A DNA stretch of 64,000 nucleotides. Origin: Stutzerimonas stutzeri. Lineage in GTDB: Bacteria > Pseudomonadota > Gammaproteobacteria > Pseudomonadales > Pseudomonadaceae. The notes beneath the pieces are model-generated. The model was not told the origin of the DNA. It made no database searches and worked only from the letters and a program-made list of their open reading frames with translations. Position numbers and translations under genes: made by a program. The stretch is taken from positions 372,001 through 436,000 of the forward strand of contig NZ_CP139348.1 in assembly GCF_038561965.1 (NCBI RefSeq). The letters are read 5' to 3'. How positions within the stretch are numbered: the stretch's first letter is position 1; every line of letters starts with the position of its first letter. Shown here piece after piece: positions 9,942-19,139 of the stretch.

Positions 9942-10649
9942 TCAGATCGAGTTGAACGCGGCCTTGCGTGCGCGCTGCCAGCACCGCAGTCGTTGCGCCA
10001 GTTCATCGAGGCTGGTCAGGCCTGTGCGTTGCGCACGGTTCAGCAGAATCAAGGCGATCTCTGCGGTTGCCATGGCGTCGGCGGATGCGTTGTGGCGCTG
10101 AGGGATATGAATCTTGAAATAGTCGAGCCAGTGGTCCAGACCGCCGCGATGAATCATCGCTTCGGGGAACAGCATGGGCGCCAGATCGGCCACATCAAGG
10201 AAGGTGTGATCAAGCGAGTAACCCAGCTCTCTTTTCAGCGCGCGGCCGAGCATGCGTTGGTCGAACGGCGCGTGGAAAGCCAGGATGACACTGTCGGATG
10301 CGAACTCCATGAAACTGAGCAGTGCTTCGGCTGGCGGCAAGCCGTTAGCCAGTTCACTGGGGGCAATGCCATGGATCAGCACGCTTTCGGTGACCTTGAC
10401 CTGGCGGCACAGCGTGCATTCGAACTGCTGAGAATAGTCGATGGCGCCGTCTTCGATGACCACCGCGCCAATCGCGATGACCAGGTCGCGCTTGAGGTGC
10501 AGCCCGGTCGTTTCCAGGTCCAGCACCACCATCCGCTGCTGACGCAGCGGTACAGCCTGCGGTGCAAGGGCACGCGGCATCTCGTCAATGCGTTGTTGTT
10601 GCTCGGGCGGCAGTTTCGGACCGCGTGGGTTGAACCAGAACATACTCAT
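9942..10649 (-). CDS. DnaQ-like 3'-5' exonuclease
   Basis: The 235-residue product carries the DEDDh exonuclease motifs: VVLDLETTGLH (Exo I, D and E) near residue 42, ILAFHAPFDQRML (Exo II) near residue 122 and HNASADAMATAEI (Exo III, H and D) near residue 187. It is therefore an epsilon-subunit-like nuclease, though not the replicative DnaQ because no RNase H partner or PHP-binding tail is present. The start at 10649 overlaps the stop of the DUF294 gene by four bases (ATGA), so the two are translationally coupled. The pairing of this exonuclease with a cNMP/CBS/DUF294 protein is conserved in pseudomonads in my recollection; the functional link is unknown. Confidence 0.9.
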   Translation of the reverse strand: MSMFWFNPRGPKLPPEQQQRIDEMPRALAPQAVPLRQQRMVVLDLETTGLHLKRDLVIAIGAVVIEDGAIDYSQQFECTLCRQVKVTESVLIHGIAPSELANGLPPAEALLSFMEFASDSVILAFHAPFDQRMLGRALKRELGYSLDHTFLDVADLAPMLFPEAMIHRGGLDHWLDYFKIHIPQRHNASADAMATAEIALILLNRAQRTGLTSLDELAQRLRCWQRARKAAFNSI

Positions 10650-12580
10650 AGTTGATAGCGCACCGCGAGACTGGCCTGTAACCGCTGGGCCTGGCGGAAG
10701 GACTCGCGCAGAATTCGGCGGTCCAGCACGTTGAGGGTATCCGGATCCAGACGGTTGGAATAGGGCAGTCCATCGCGTGCCTGTTGCTGGTGATGCTGCA
10801 TGCGCGTCTGCTGGATGAAATGGTAGGCCTCTTCGTATGCGGCGCCATCCTTCGGCTCGATGACGTCCTTCTCCACCAGCTTGCGCAGGCGGTCGAGGGT
10901 ATTGCAGGTGCCGATGTCATTGCTGAGTGCGAGTAGCCGGGCGCCATCGACAAAGGGTGTCAGGCCCTGCACTTTCAGATCCAGCGTGTCTTTGGCTTCG
11001 CCCTTGCGCGCTACCACGAAATCACGGAAACGGCCCACCGGGGGGCGATGGCGCAATGCATTGTCGGCCATCATGCGTTGGAACAGGCTGTTGCCCTTGA
11101 TCTCCTCGAGCAGATCGCGACGCAGTTGCTCGCAGCCTTCCGATGGGCCCCAGATGCTGCGCAGATCGAAATAGATGGTGCTGCCGAGCAGGTTTTCCGG
11201 CGTCGCTTCGCGGACGAACGAACTGAAGCGGCGGCTCCATTCCTGGCGCGACAGGCACAGTTGCGGGTTGCTCGCCATGATGTTGCCTTTGCACAGCGTG
11301 AAGCCACACGTATCGAGGTCGCGATTGATGCGCTCGGCAAGCGGCAACAAGCGGCCGCGGATATGGGCGGCCTCGGCAGCATCGGCAGCCTCGAAGAGAA
11401 TGCCGTTGTCCTGATCCGTATGGAGCGTCTGTTCCTGACGGCCTTCGCTGCCGAAACACAGCCAGGTGAACGGCACACCCGGATCGCCCATATGCTCGAT
11501 GGCCAGCTCGATTACCCGGCGTACGGTGTGATCGTTGAGCAGCGTTACGATACGGGTGGTCTGTGTGGACGAGGCACCATGGGCGAGCATGTTGTCGACC
11601 AGCTGCTTGATGCGGTTGCGGATGACTACCAGCGCATCCACGCGATCGGCGTGGCGGATGGTCTGGGCCAGATGCACCAGATCCACACGCTGCAGGGAGA
11701 ACAGGTCGCGTTCGGAGATCACGCCTCGCAGCAGGCCGTCCTCCACCACGCAGACGTGGGCAATATGACGCTCGGTCATGGCGATCGCGGCGTCGAATGC
11801 GGTAGCGTCCGGCGGCAGATAGAACGGATCATGGGTCATGAACTGCGCAATCGGCTGACTCAGATCGGTGGTGCCGGTGCCGATGGCCCGTCGCAGATCG
11901 CGTAGGGTGAAAATGCCTTGCGGATGCAGGTCTTTATCGACGATGACGACGCTGCCGACATTCTCCTCCTGCATCATTGCCACCGCCTCGTTGAGCGGCC
12001 GGGAGGGCAGGCAGGATACCGGATGGTGCAGCGCCAGCTCGCCGATGCTGGTTTCCAGCGAGAAGTTCTCGCCAAGACTCTCCACTGCGCGCATCTGCGC
12101 CTGCTGGTTGACCAGGTCGAGCAGGCTGCTGACCCCGCGCATGGCGAAGTCGCGGAACACAGGAGAGCTCGAGACCAGTTTGACGAAAGCGGTCTTGTTC
12201 AGCAGAAAGCAGAAGGTGTCTTCTGCGGCCAGGTGAGCGGTGCGGGTTGCCCGTTCGCCCATGAGCGCAGCCATCGGAAAGCACTCGCCGACGATGACTT
12301 CGAAGGTGGTGTCCGTGCCGCGCTTGGCGGTATGCGGGCGCTGACCATGAACGCGCCCCTGCTTGACGATATAGAAGTGCTGCACCACGCCGTCATCCGG
12401 CGAAATGATGCAATCGCCTTCGGCATAGAAGCGCAGCTCACAATTCTCTACCAGATAAGCAAGGTGGGCCGGCTCCATCTGATTGAAGGGGGCGTATTTG
12501 CGCAGGAACTCCATGGTGCCATGGATGTTCTGCAGTACGGCCGTCTTCCCAGCCTGGGCGAAGGAGTCGGGTGTGCTCAT
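10646..12580 (-). CDS. cNMP-binding / CBS-pair / DUF294 putative nucleotidyltransferase
   Basis: The 644-residue protein has four modules: a cyclic-nucleotide-binding-like domain (about residues 20-135, EGDCIISPDDGVVQHFYIVKQG), a CBS pair (about 165-300), a DUF294 nucleotidyltransferase domain with CFGSEGRQEQTLHTDQDNG near residue 375, and the DUF294 C-terminal domain. The GSxGRxE and DxD-like residues match GlnD-type nucleotidyltransferases, so it may modify a protein or nucleotide in response to an adenosine ligand. It is the first gene of a two-gene leftward operon with the exonuclease. Target and ligand are unknown; a link to the carboxylate symporter nearby is suggested only by conserved neighbourhood. 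Confidence 0.88.
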   Translation of the reverse strand: MSTPDSFAQAGKTAVLQNIHGTMEFLRKYAPFNQMEPAHLAYLVENCELRFYAEGDCIISPDDGVVQHFYIVKQGRVHGQRPHTAKRGTDTTFEVIVGECFPMAALMGERATRTAHLAAEDTFCFLLNKTAFVKLVSSSPVFRDFAMRGVSSLLDLVNQQAQMRAVESLGENFSLETSIGELALHHPVSCLPSRPLNEAVAMMQEENVGSVVIVDKDLHPQGIFTLRDLRRAIGTGTTDLSQPIAQFMTHDPFYLPPDATAFDAAIAMTERHIAHVCVVEDGLLRGVISERDLFSLQRVDLVHLAQTIRHADRVDALVVIRNRIKQLVDNMLAHGASSTQTTRIVTLLNDHTVRRVIELAIEHMGDPGVPFTWLCFGSEGRQEQTLHTDQDNGILFEAADAAEAAHIRGRLLPLAERINRDLDTCGFTLCKGNIMASNPQLCLSRQEWSRRFSSFVREATPENLLGSTIYFDLRSIWGPSEGCEQLRRDLLEEIKGNSLFQRMMADNALRHRPPVGRFRDFVVARKGEAKDTLDLKVQGLTPFVDGARLLALSNDIGTCNTLDRLRKLVEKDVIEPKDGAAYEEAYHFIQQTRMQHHQQQARDGLPYSNRLDPDTLNVLDRRILRESFRQAQRLQASLAVRYQL

Positions 12581-12724
12581 GGTTGGCGTCCATTTTTTTG
12601 TTAATGGTGGGCTGCAGGTCGGTCGGACCCAATTGGACGTAAGTCTAGTCAGCCCGGACGTTGCAGTAGCTGATCAGGGTCAGCCTGGTGTTTCGGGCTG
12701 TTGCGAGGGTACAGGCATAAAAAA

Positions 12725-12743
12725 AACCGCCCGTAGGGCGGTT
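12725..12743 (-). terminator. Intrinsic terminator after the MCP-porin-PstS-like genes
   Basis: AACCGCCC pairs with GGGCGGTT around the loop GTA. Read leftward, the hairpin is followed by eight T residues (the A-run at 12719-12726). It ends the transcript of the gene at 12761. Confidence 0.9.
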
Positions 12744-12760
12744 TCTTTTGGTAGCGAGAC

Positions 12761-13165
12761 TCAGGGCAGGGTGAACAGCACCTTGACCGAGCCATTGACG
12801 GCGGCACTGTCGACGTAGCCGATAGCATCGGCTTCGGCGGCAACCTTGGCCACTACCGCGGCGTCGTCGGCAACGCTGGGCAACGGTTGGCCCTTGCCGG
12901 TAAAGATCAGGCCCGACCAGTAGGACTTGAGCTGCGACTCGTTCTTGTTGGTGACGCCTGCATAGAACGCTTCCTTGGCCGGCGTCCAGCCGGCCTGGTC
13001 GACGCCTTTCATGGACTTGTCCTTGCCCAGGAAAATGTTGGCAACTTCGGATTGCGAGGGCGCCTTGGCTGCTCCGGGATTGACGATGACGGCAACCTCG
13101 GCCTGAGCCAGGGAAACCATGCCGAGCAGCGCGGCGGAACAAAGGATGCGAATAGACGCTTTCAT
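12761..13165 (-). CDS. Small PstS-like periplasmic protein (phosphate-binding-like domain)
   Basis: This 134-residue protein starts with a clear signal peptide (IRILCSAALLGMVSLAQAE) and continues with VAVIVNPGAAKAPSQSEVANIFLGK, the opening of the PBP-like domain of PstS-type phosphate-binding proteins. The ending GYVDSAAVNGSVKVLF also fits that fold (normally AIGYV). It is less than half the length of true PstS, so it probably represents one lobe and may not bind phosphate. It lies 11 bases downstream of a porin gene, and an MCP gene lies before that, all leftward. The group resembles clusters in which a short PstS-like protein accompanies a porin; a sensing or scavenging role is possible but unproven. 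Confidence 0.82.
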   Translation of the reverse strand: MKASIRILCSAALLGMVSLAQAEVAVIVNPGAAKAPSQSEVANIFLGKDKSMKGVDQAGWTPAKEAFYAGVTNKNESQLKSYWSGLIFTGKGQPLPSVADDAAVVAKVAAEADAIGYVDSAAVNGSVKVLFTLP

Positions 13166-13176
13166 CGGGACGCTCC

Positions 13177-14346
13177 TCAGAATACGAAATCAACGCCGAC
13201 GGAAACGATGTCGCCGTCGTAGTTGCGGGCGGGAGTGCCTACTGGGCCACCGAAGCGACCGTTCACTTCATTGTCGAACACCTCCTGCGCGCTGCGGGTA
13301 AACACGCCGTCATAGCCGTTTTTGGTATCGACGCGCTTGTACTCGCCTTTGACCACCACGGTCGGCGCGGCCTGGTAGTTAAGGCCAAGAGTCCAGGAGC
13401 TCTGACGGCCACCGTTGTCATCCAGCTGCGCATAGGTGACATGCGGCAGGAAATCGCCGAAACGACGGCCGCCCATCAGGTAGAAGGAGTCGATCGCTTC
13501 CATGCCGTCGTTCTCGATCAGGCGCGAGGTCCACTCGTTGCTGCTGATCCAGGTGCCGTTGTCGTACTGGTAGCCGATCGAGGTGAACTTGCCCTTCTCT
13601 TTATTCAAGTTGAGCAGGGAAAGGGGGTCGTTGGCGCCAAAGCCAATGGCGGTCGCATCGACGGTGCCGGTGATATCCGTCTTGATATCCGCTTCGACAT
13701 AACCGATGCGCAGCATGCCGAAATCGTTGGTGGACAGGCTGACGCTGGCGCCAAAGAGGTTGCCGTAATCGATATCGAACTGCTCGTCGTAGGCGTAGTA
13801 GTCACGGTTCTTCGCCTGGCCACCAGCCACCTGGAAGGTCACCGAGCCGTACGACAGCGGCACGGTGTAGACCGCATCGATGCCCTCGTAGTTGGTCACT
13901 TGGACCTGGCTGTAGACCTCATCGGGCAGGCGCAGCCAGGGGTAGCTGTAGCCGACATCCAGGCTTTCGGAATACATGTAGACCGGGCTGCGCAGGCGGC
14001 CGGCGCGAAGCATCAGCTGGTCGTTGGCCTGCAGCGACAGGTAGGCCCACTCCAGATTGGCCTTCCATTCGTCCTGCTGCGCCTTGGCGGTGGCCTGGAC
14101 GGTTACGCCCAGCGTATCGGTGATGCCGTAGCTCAGCTGGGCGCCGAACTTGGACAGCTGGTCGCCGCGCCAGGAGTCGTTGGTCTGGCCCTGAATGCCA
14201 TAGCTGCGACCGTCGTCTTCGCCGCCAAGGTGGGTGAAGCCAACGGTACCGAAACCGTTGAAGCGATGTTCACCCTGTTCCAGGGCGAAGGCAGGGGTGG
14301 CGGCCAGGCAGACAGCTGCCAGACCGGCGACACGAAGTGCAGTCAT
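13177..14346 (-). CDS. Outer-membrane beta-barrel porin
   Basis: The 389-residue product has a signal peptide (ALRVAGLAAVCLAATPAFALEQ) and a mature chain of alternating strands ending in the aromatic terminus DFVF, the signature recognised by the BAM complex. Features such as QLSYGITDTLGVTVQ, LMLRAGRLRSPVYMYSES and LGLNYQAAPTVVVKGEYKRV are typical of general 16-stranded-type porins. The ATG at 14346 is chosen over the codon at 14373 because GGAGC lies six bases upstream and the signal peptide begins there. The substrate is unknown. It lies between the MCP and PstS-like genes and is probably co-transcribed with both. Confidence 0.87.
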   Translation of the reverse strand: MTALRVAGLAAVCLAATPAFALEQGEHRFNGFGTVGFTHLGGEDDGRSYGIQGQTNDSWRGDQLSKFGAQLSYGITDTLGVTVQATAKAQQDEWKANLEWAYLSLQANDQLMLRAGRLRSPVYMYSESLDVGYSYPWLRLPDEVYSQVQVTNYEGIDAVYTVPLSYGSVTFQVAGGQAKNRDYYAYDEQFDIDYGNLFGASVSLSTNDFGMLRIGYVEADIKTDITGTVDATAIGFGANDPLSLLNLNKEKGKFTSIGYQYDNGTWISSNEWTSRLIENDGMEAIDSFYLMGGRRFGDFLPHVTYAQLDDNGGRQSSWTLGLNYQAAPTVVVKGEYKRVDTKNGYDGVFTRSAQEVFDNEVNGRFGGPVGTPARNYDGDIVSVGVDFVF

Positions 14347-14365
14347 TGGATGCTCCAAAAAAACG

Positions 14366-15988
14366 TTAAACACGGAATTGGCCCGTGGCCGCGCGCAGGT
14401 GGTCTCCGGTACTCACCAGTTGCTCGCCAAGGCGGGCGGTGGCTTCGGCGCCGTTAGCGGTTGCTTGTGCGTCCTGCTGCAACACTTGAGTTTCTTGTTG
14501 GATGGAACTCGACAGGCCGATCTGCTCTTGAGTGAACTGAGCGATACCGGCGTTGAGTTCGTCGATCTGGTTGACCGTGCGGGCGATGGCTTCCAGCAGC
14601 TGGGTGGCCTCGACCGAGCGTTGGATGCTCGCCCGGGATTTCTCGCCATTGCTGGTCATCACATTGAGTACGGTGTTGGCGCTGTTCTGCAGCCGCTGGA
14701 TGATCTGCTGGATCTCTGCGGTGGAGGCGGCGGTCTTCTGTGCCAGGTTGCGCACTTCATCGGCTACCACGGCAAAGCCGCGGCCCTGCTCGCCGGCACG
14801 GGCGGCTTCGATAGCGGCGTTCAAGGCCAGTAGATTGGTTTGTTCGGCAATGCTGCGGATCACGGTCAGTACCGAGCCGACTTCCTGGGTTTCTTCCTCC
14901 AGTTGCTCCATCGCCTTGACCGCGCCCATCACGCTGTCGCCCAGGTCGCTGATGCCGCTCGAAAGGCTGCCGACGTGTTCGCGCGCGGTGGCCGCCTGAC
15001 GTGCCGCGGAATTGGCTTCGTCGGAAGCCTGCTGCGAGCGCTGCGCCACTTCCTGAATGCTGCCGGTCATGGTGAGGATGTCGCGGGTGATCGAGTCGGT
15101 GTGATGCTGCTGCGACTTGGCGTTCTCTTCCGAACCCTGGGTGAGCTTGTACAGCTCCTTCGAGACCTGGCCCAGCGGTGTGGCGGCATCGATGATCTGG
15201 CGAATGGTGCGTTGCAGCTTGTCGAGAAAGCTATTGAACAGCTCGATCATCGCCCCGATTTCGTCGTTGGACTCGACATTCACGCGCTGGGTCAGGTCGC
15301 CATCGCCGCGGGCAATTGACTGCAACGAAGTGATCACGCCGCGGATATTGACCATCACGCTGCGGATCACCAGCCAGGCGCCTAGACTGACCAGCACGAC
15401 CAGTACCAGGCTCAGGATGATGCCTAGCCGCGTCGTGTCGGCGTTGGCTTCGCGAGTCTCTACCAGGGTCTGCTGGAAGCTGTCGTAGGCCTGCGCGCGA
15501 AAGTCGCTGCCCTGTTTCTGCGCCTGGGCCAGGTCGCTGGCCATGCGGTCGAGGCTCGGCCGCAGATCATCGAACGACGCACTGCCATCAATCAGCTTGG
15601 TCGAGGCGGCGAGCGCATTGTCGGCATAGTCGCGCACAGCCTTGCGCCAGTCGCCCAGGGCCTGATGCTGTTGGCGCTGATCGCTAAGCAGGCTGGCCAG
15701 AGCCTGCTGCTGGGTGTCGATCTGCTGCAGCACCTCGCGCGCTTCGTCGAGCACGCTGGGCTCGCCAGCCGCCACTGCGTTGTTCAGCAACGCCGGCACG
15801 CGGGAGAACTGGAAAATCACCGCGTCAGCCTTTTCCAGGGTCGGGTAGCTGCGGGTTTCCAGCCGGACCAGCCGCGAGTCTGTGGCAGAAAGCTGCAGCG
15901 AGGTATAGACCACGTACAGGACGAGTCCGACCAGAGCCACGGCGGGCACCAGCGAAAGCTTCGCGGTCAGCGAGAAGTTCTTCAGCAT
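14366..15988 (-). CDS. Methyl-accepting chemotaxis protein
   Basis: The 540-residue protein has a classic chemoreceptor plan: membrane helix at about residues 10-32, a periplasmic four-helix-bundle-like domain to about 185, a second membrane helix (IILSLVLVVLVSLGAWLVI), a HAMP domain, and a cytoplasmic coiled coil. The signalling tip IAEQTNLLALNAAIEAARAGEQGRGFAVVADEVR is split here between residues about 375-410 and is fully conserved, so it should dock CheA and CheW. Ligand is not deducible. It is the first gene of a leftward set with the porin (20 bases away) and the PstS-like gene, suggesting that it may sense a compound taken up by this porin. Confidence 0.93.
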   Translation of the reverse strand: MLKNFSLTAKLSLVPAVALVGLVLYVVYTSLQLSATDSRLVRLETRSYPTLEKADAVIFQFSRVPALLNNAVAAGEPSVLDEAREVLQQIDTQQQALASLLSDQRQQHQALGDWRKAVRDYADNALAASTKLIDGSASFDDLRPSLDRMASDLAQAQKQGSDFRAQAYDSFQQTLVETREANADTTRLGIILSLVLVVLVSLGAWLVIRSVMVNIRGVITSLQSIARGDGDLTQRVNVESNDEIGAMIELFNSFLDKLQRTIRQIIDAATPLGQVSKELYKLTQGSEENAKSQQHHTDSITRDILTMTGSIQEVAQRSQQASDEANSAARQAATAREHVGSLSSGISDLGDSVMGAVKAMEQLEEETQEVGSVLTVIRSIAEQTNLLALNAAIEAARAGEQGRGFAVVADEVRNLAQKTAASTAEIQQIIQRLQNSANTVLNVMTSNGEKSRASIQRSVEATQLLEAIARTVNQIDELNAGIAQFTQEQIGLSSSIQQETQVLQQDAQATANGAEATARLGEQLVSTGDHLRAATGQFRV

Positions 15989-16148
15989 GCATCGACTCCA
16001 GAGCGGGCTGCAGGTACTGCGGAAGTTGCGGTTATGGCCAAATGCCAGCCATTAGCAATATTGTGACTGGAAACGGCTTTCGGGTCACGTTATCGGTTGT
16101 AACCATACGAACTTGAGAACCGTTCGGCGGATTCGAGGCATAAAAAAA

Positions 16149-16164
16149 CCGCCCTGTAGGGCGG
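16149..16164 (-). terminator. Intrinsic terminator of glcB
   Basis: CCGCCC pairs with GGGCGG around TGTA, and the leftward transcript then runs into seven T residues (A-run 16142-16148). It lies 25 bases after the glcB stop codon. Confidence 0.9.
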
Positions 16165-16188
16165 CTCTTTATGCAGCAGGGTTGCGGG

Positions 16189-18369
16189 TTACAGGCCGTT
16201 CTTGGCCTTGAACTCGCGGCGGCGGCGGTGCAGCACCGGCTCGGTGTAGCCGTTGGGCTGCTTGGTGCCTTCGAGGACCAGCTCCAGGGCAGCCTGGAAG
16301 GCCACGCTGTTGTCGAAGTCCGGCGCCATCGGGCGGTACAGCGGGTCGCCCTGGTTCTGACGGTCGACCACTGGCGCCATGCGCTTGAGGCTTTCGAGCA
16401 CCTGATCCTTGGTCACTACGCCGTGACGCATCCAGTTGGCCACGTGCTGGCTGGAGATACGCAGGGTCGCGCGGTCTTCCATCAGCGCGATGTCATTGAT
16501 GTCCGGTACCTTGGAGCAGCCAACACCCTGCTCGACCCAGCGGACCATGTAGCCGAGGATGCCCTGCGAGTTGTTGTCCAGCTCGTTGCGCTTCTCTTCC
16601 TCGCTCCAGTTGGTGTCTTGCGCCAGCGGGATGGTGAGGATGTCGTCGATGGACGCCTTCTCGCGCTTGGCCAGTTCGACCTGGCGTGCCTGCACGTCGA
16701 TCTTGTGGTAGTGCATGGCGTGCAGGGTGGCAGCGGTCGGCGACGGTACCCAGGCGGTGTTGGCGCCGGCCATGGGGTGGCCGACCTTCTGCTCGAGCAT
16801 CGCGGCCATCAGGTCAGGCATGGCCCACATGCCCTTGCCGATCTGTGCCTTGCCCTGCAGGCCGCAGGCCAGGCCTACGTCGACGTTGTTGTTCTCGTAG
16901 GCGCTGATCCACTTCTCGGCCTTCATGGCCGCCTTGCGGACCATCGGACCGGCTTCCATGGAGGTGTGGATTTCGTCACCGGTGCGATCGAGGAAGCCGG
17001 TGTTGATGAACACCACGCGCTCGCGCGCTTCCTTGATGCAGGCCTTGAGGTTGATCGTGGTACGACGCTCCTCGTCCATGATGCCGACCTTGAGGGTATT
17101 GCGCGGCAGGCCGAGGACGTCCTCGACGCGGCCGAACAGCTCGGTGGCGAAGGCGACTTCTTCCGGGCCGTGCATCTTCGGCTTGACGATGTACATCGAG
17201 CCGGTGCGGGTGTTCTTGCGGCTGGTGTTGCCGTTGAGGTTGTGCACCGCGATCAGGCTGGTGAACAAGCCGTCGAGAATGCCTTCCGGCACTTCGTTGC
17301 CTTCCTTGTCGAGGATGGCGTCGTTGGTCATCAGGTGACCGACGTTACGGATGAACAGCAGGGAGCGGCCGTGCAGGGTCAGCTCGCCGTTGCCGTCGGC
17401 CTTGGTGTAGACGCGGTCCGGGTTCATGGCGCGGGTGATGCGCTTGCCACCCTTTTCCATATCCTCGACCAGGTCGCCCTTCATCAGGCCAAGCCAGTTG
17501 CGGTAGACGATGGTCTTGTCGTCGGCGTCGACGGCGGCGATGGAGTCTTCGCAGTCCATGATGGTGGTCAGCGCCGATTCCATCAGGATGTCCTTAACGC
17601 CGGCCGCATCGGTCTGACCGATCGGGCTGGCCGGGTCGATCTGGATCTCGAAGTGAATGCCGTTGTTCTTCAGCAGTACGGCGATCGGCACGCTGGCATC
17701 GCCCTGGAAGCCCTGCAGCTGGGCCGGGTTCTTCAGGCCGGTGGTGCTGCCGTTGTTCAGCGAAACGACCAGCTTGCCGCCTTCGATGCGGTAGCCGGTG
17801 GAATCGACGTGCGAGCCGGTTTCCAGCGGTGCGGCTTCATTGAGGAAGTTGCGGGCGTAGGCAATGACCTTGTTGCCGCGGATCTCGTTGTAGCCCGGAC
17901 CCTTGGTGGCGCCGTCTTCTTCGGAGATCGCGTCGGTGCCGTAGAGGGCATCGTACAGCGAGCCCCAGCGGGCGTTGGCGGCGTTCAGGGCGAAACGCGC
18001 GTTCATGATCGGCACCACCAGCTGCGGGCCGGCCATGCGGGCGATTTCTTCGTCGACGTTCTCGGTGGTGGCCTGGAAGTCTTCGGCTTCCGGCAGCAGG
18101 TAGCCGATCTCCTGCAGGAAGCTCTTGTACGCCGCGGCATCGTGGGCCTGACCGGCACGGCCTTGGTGCCAGGCGTCGATCTGTGCCTGCAGCTCGTCGC
18201 GCTTGGCCAGCAGGGCGCGGTTCTTCGGCGCCAGGTCGTGGATGACGCTGTCGGCGCCAGCCCAGAAGGCGGCGGCATCGACGCCGGTACCGGGAATCGC
18301 TTCGTTGTTCACGAAGTCGTACAGGACTTTGGCGACCTGCAGGCCACCGACTTGAACGCGCTCAGTCAT
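16189..18369 (-). CDS. glcB: Malate synthase G
   Basis: The product has 726 residues, the normal size for malate synthase G (isoform A is about 530). It condenses glyoxylate with acetyl-CoA to malate in the glyoxylate shunt and in glycolate use. Recognisable blocks include VIHDLAPKNRALLAKRDELQ, FALNAANARWGSLYDALYGT, ILMESALTTIMDCEDSIAAV with the acidic Mg-binding residues, GIMDEERRTTINLKACI with the catalytic arginine region, and VGHPMAGANTAWVPSPTAA. The ATG at 18369 is preceded by GAGGCGAG; the codon 12 bases upstream is less likely. The gene stands alone, divergent from gcvR and closed by a good terminator. Confidence 0.97.
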   Translation of the reverse strand: MTERVQVGGLQVAKVLYDFVNNEAIPGTGVDAAAFWAGADSVIHDLAPKNRALLAKRDELQAQIDAWHQGRAGQAHDAAAYKSFLQEIGYLLPEAEDFQATTENVDEEIARMAGPQLVVPIMNARFALNAANARWGSLYDALYGTDAISEEDGATKGPGYNEIRGNKVIAYARNFLNEAAPLETGSHVDSTGYRIEGGKLVVSLNNGSTTGLKNPAQLQGFQGDASVPIAVLLKNNGIHFEIQIDPASPIGQTDAAGVKDILMESALTTIMDCEDSIAAVDADDKTIVYRNWLGLMKGDLVEDMEKGGKRITRAMNPDRVYTKADGNGELTLHGRSLLFIRNVGHLMTNDAILDKEGNEVPEGILDGLFTSLIAVHNLNGNTSRKNTRTGSMYIVKPKMHGPEEVAFATELFGRVEDVLGLPRNTLKVGIMDEERRTTINLKACIKEARERVVFINTGFLDRTGDEIHTSMEAGPMVRKAAMKAEKWISAYENNNVDVGLACGLQGKAQIGKGMWAMPDLMAAMLEQKVGHPMAGANTAWVPSPTAATLHAMHYHKIDVQARQVELAKREKASIDDILTIPLAQDTNWSEEEKRNELDNNSQGILGYMVRWVEQGVGCSKVPDINDIALMEDRATLRISSQHVANWMRHGVVTKDQVLESLKRMAPVVDRQNQGDPLYRPMAPDFDNSVAFQAALELVLEGTKQPNGYTEPVLHRRRREFKAKNGL

Positions 18370-18416
18370 TACTCGCCTCACTTGGTTCTTCTAATTCGAC
18401 AGACAATTTGGTTTCT

Positions 18417-18442
18417 TGTAGTCCGAGTCGCCGGATACTACA
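18417..18442. promoter_or_regulatory. Inverted repeat in the glcB-gcvR divergent promoter region
   Basis: TGTAGT at 18417-18422 and ACTACA at 18437-18442 form an inverted repeat with further partial symmetry inside (CCG/CGG). It lies 48 bases upstream of the glcB start and is a candidate operator. No regulator is identified. Confidence 0.4.
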
Positions 18443-18598
18443 TCAAGCGTCGGCGAAAATCAGTCCGCCGAAAGAGCCGGTCTTCCGCCCTTGCAGCGAT
18501 GCGTAGGGATGACGCCGGGCTGTCTTCAAGGCGACTGCCTGCTATACCTAATGGGCCTTCGCTAACGCGCGAGCGCTTTCCCAGTACAGGAGCAGTCC

Positions 18599-19123
18599 AT
18601 GGATCACCTCGTTCTCACTGTTATTGCCGAAGATCAGCCTGGCCTGGTCGAGCGCCTGGCCAAGTGCATCGCCGATCATGGCGGCAACTGGCTGGAGAGC
18701 CGTATGTCGCGGATGGCCGGACAGTTTGCCGGCATTCTGCGGGTGGCCGTGCCGCAGCAGGCACATGCCGAACTGACTGCGGCGCTACAGGGGCTCGAGG
18801 CGCAAGGCATTCGCGTCTTGCTGGCGCACAGCGGTACGGAGCCGACGACGAGCTGGCAGGAAATCCAGCTGGAACTGGTCGGCAACGACCGCCCCGGTAT
18901 CGTCCGCGACATCACCCGTCTGCTGGCCGAGCATGGCGTCAATCTGGAAAGCCTGGATACCGAGGTGCTGCCGGCACCGATGAGCAGCGAGCTGCTGTTC
19001 CGTGCCGAGGTGAGGCTGGCCGTGCCCAGCGACCTGTCGCTGGAGATACTGCAGCAGCGCCTGGAAACCCTGGCCGACGACCTGATGGTCGAACTCAAGC
19101 TGCAGCCGGCCGAGAAGTCCTAG
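18599..19123 (+). CDS. GcvR-like protein with two ACT domains
   Basis: The 174-residue protein consists of two ACT-type domains: residues about 3-75 (LVLTVIAEDQPGLVERLAKCIADHGGNW) and about 88-165 (IQLELVGNDRPGIVRDITRLLAEHGVNLESLDTEV, abbreviated). This is the layout of GcvR, the glycine-cleavage-system repressor that acts by binding GcvA, and of related amino-acid-sensing regulators. No DNA-binding domain is present. It diverges from glcB; whether it has any role in glyoxylate metabolism is a guess. The ATG at 18599 follows a short GGAGCAGTCC ribosome site. Identity as the functional GcvR is probable but other paralogues exist in pseudomonads. Confidence 0.83.
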   Translation: MDHLVLTVIAEDQPGLVERLAKCIADHGGNWLESRMSRMAGQFAGILRVAVPQQAHAELTAALQGLEAQGIRVLLAHSGTEPTTSWQEIQLELVGNDRPGIVRDITRLLAEHGVNLESLDTEVLPAPMSSELLFRAEVRLAVPSDLSLEILQQRLETLADDLMVELKLQPAEKS

Positions 19124-19139
19124 CCCGTCGCCGACATGC

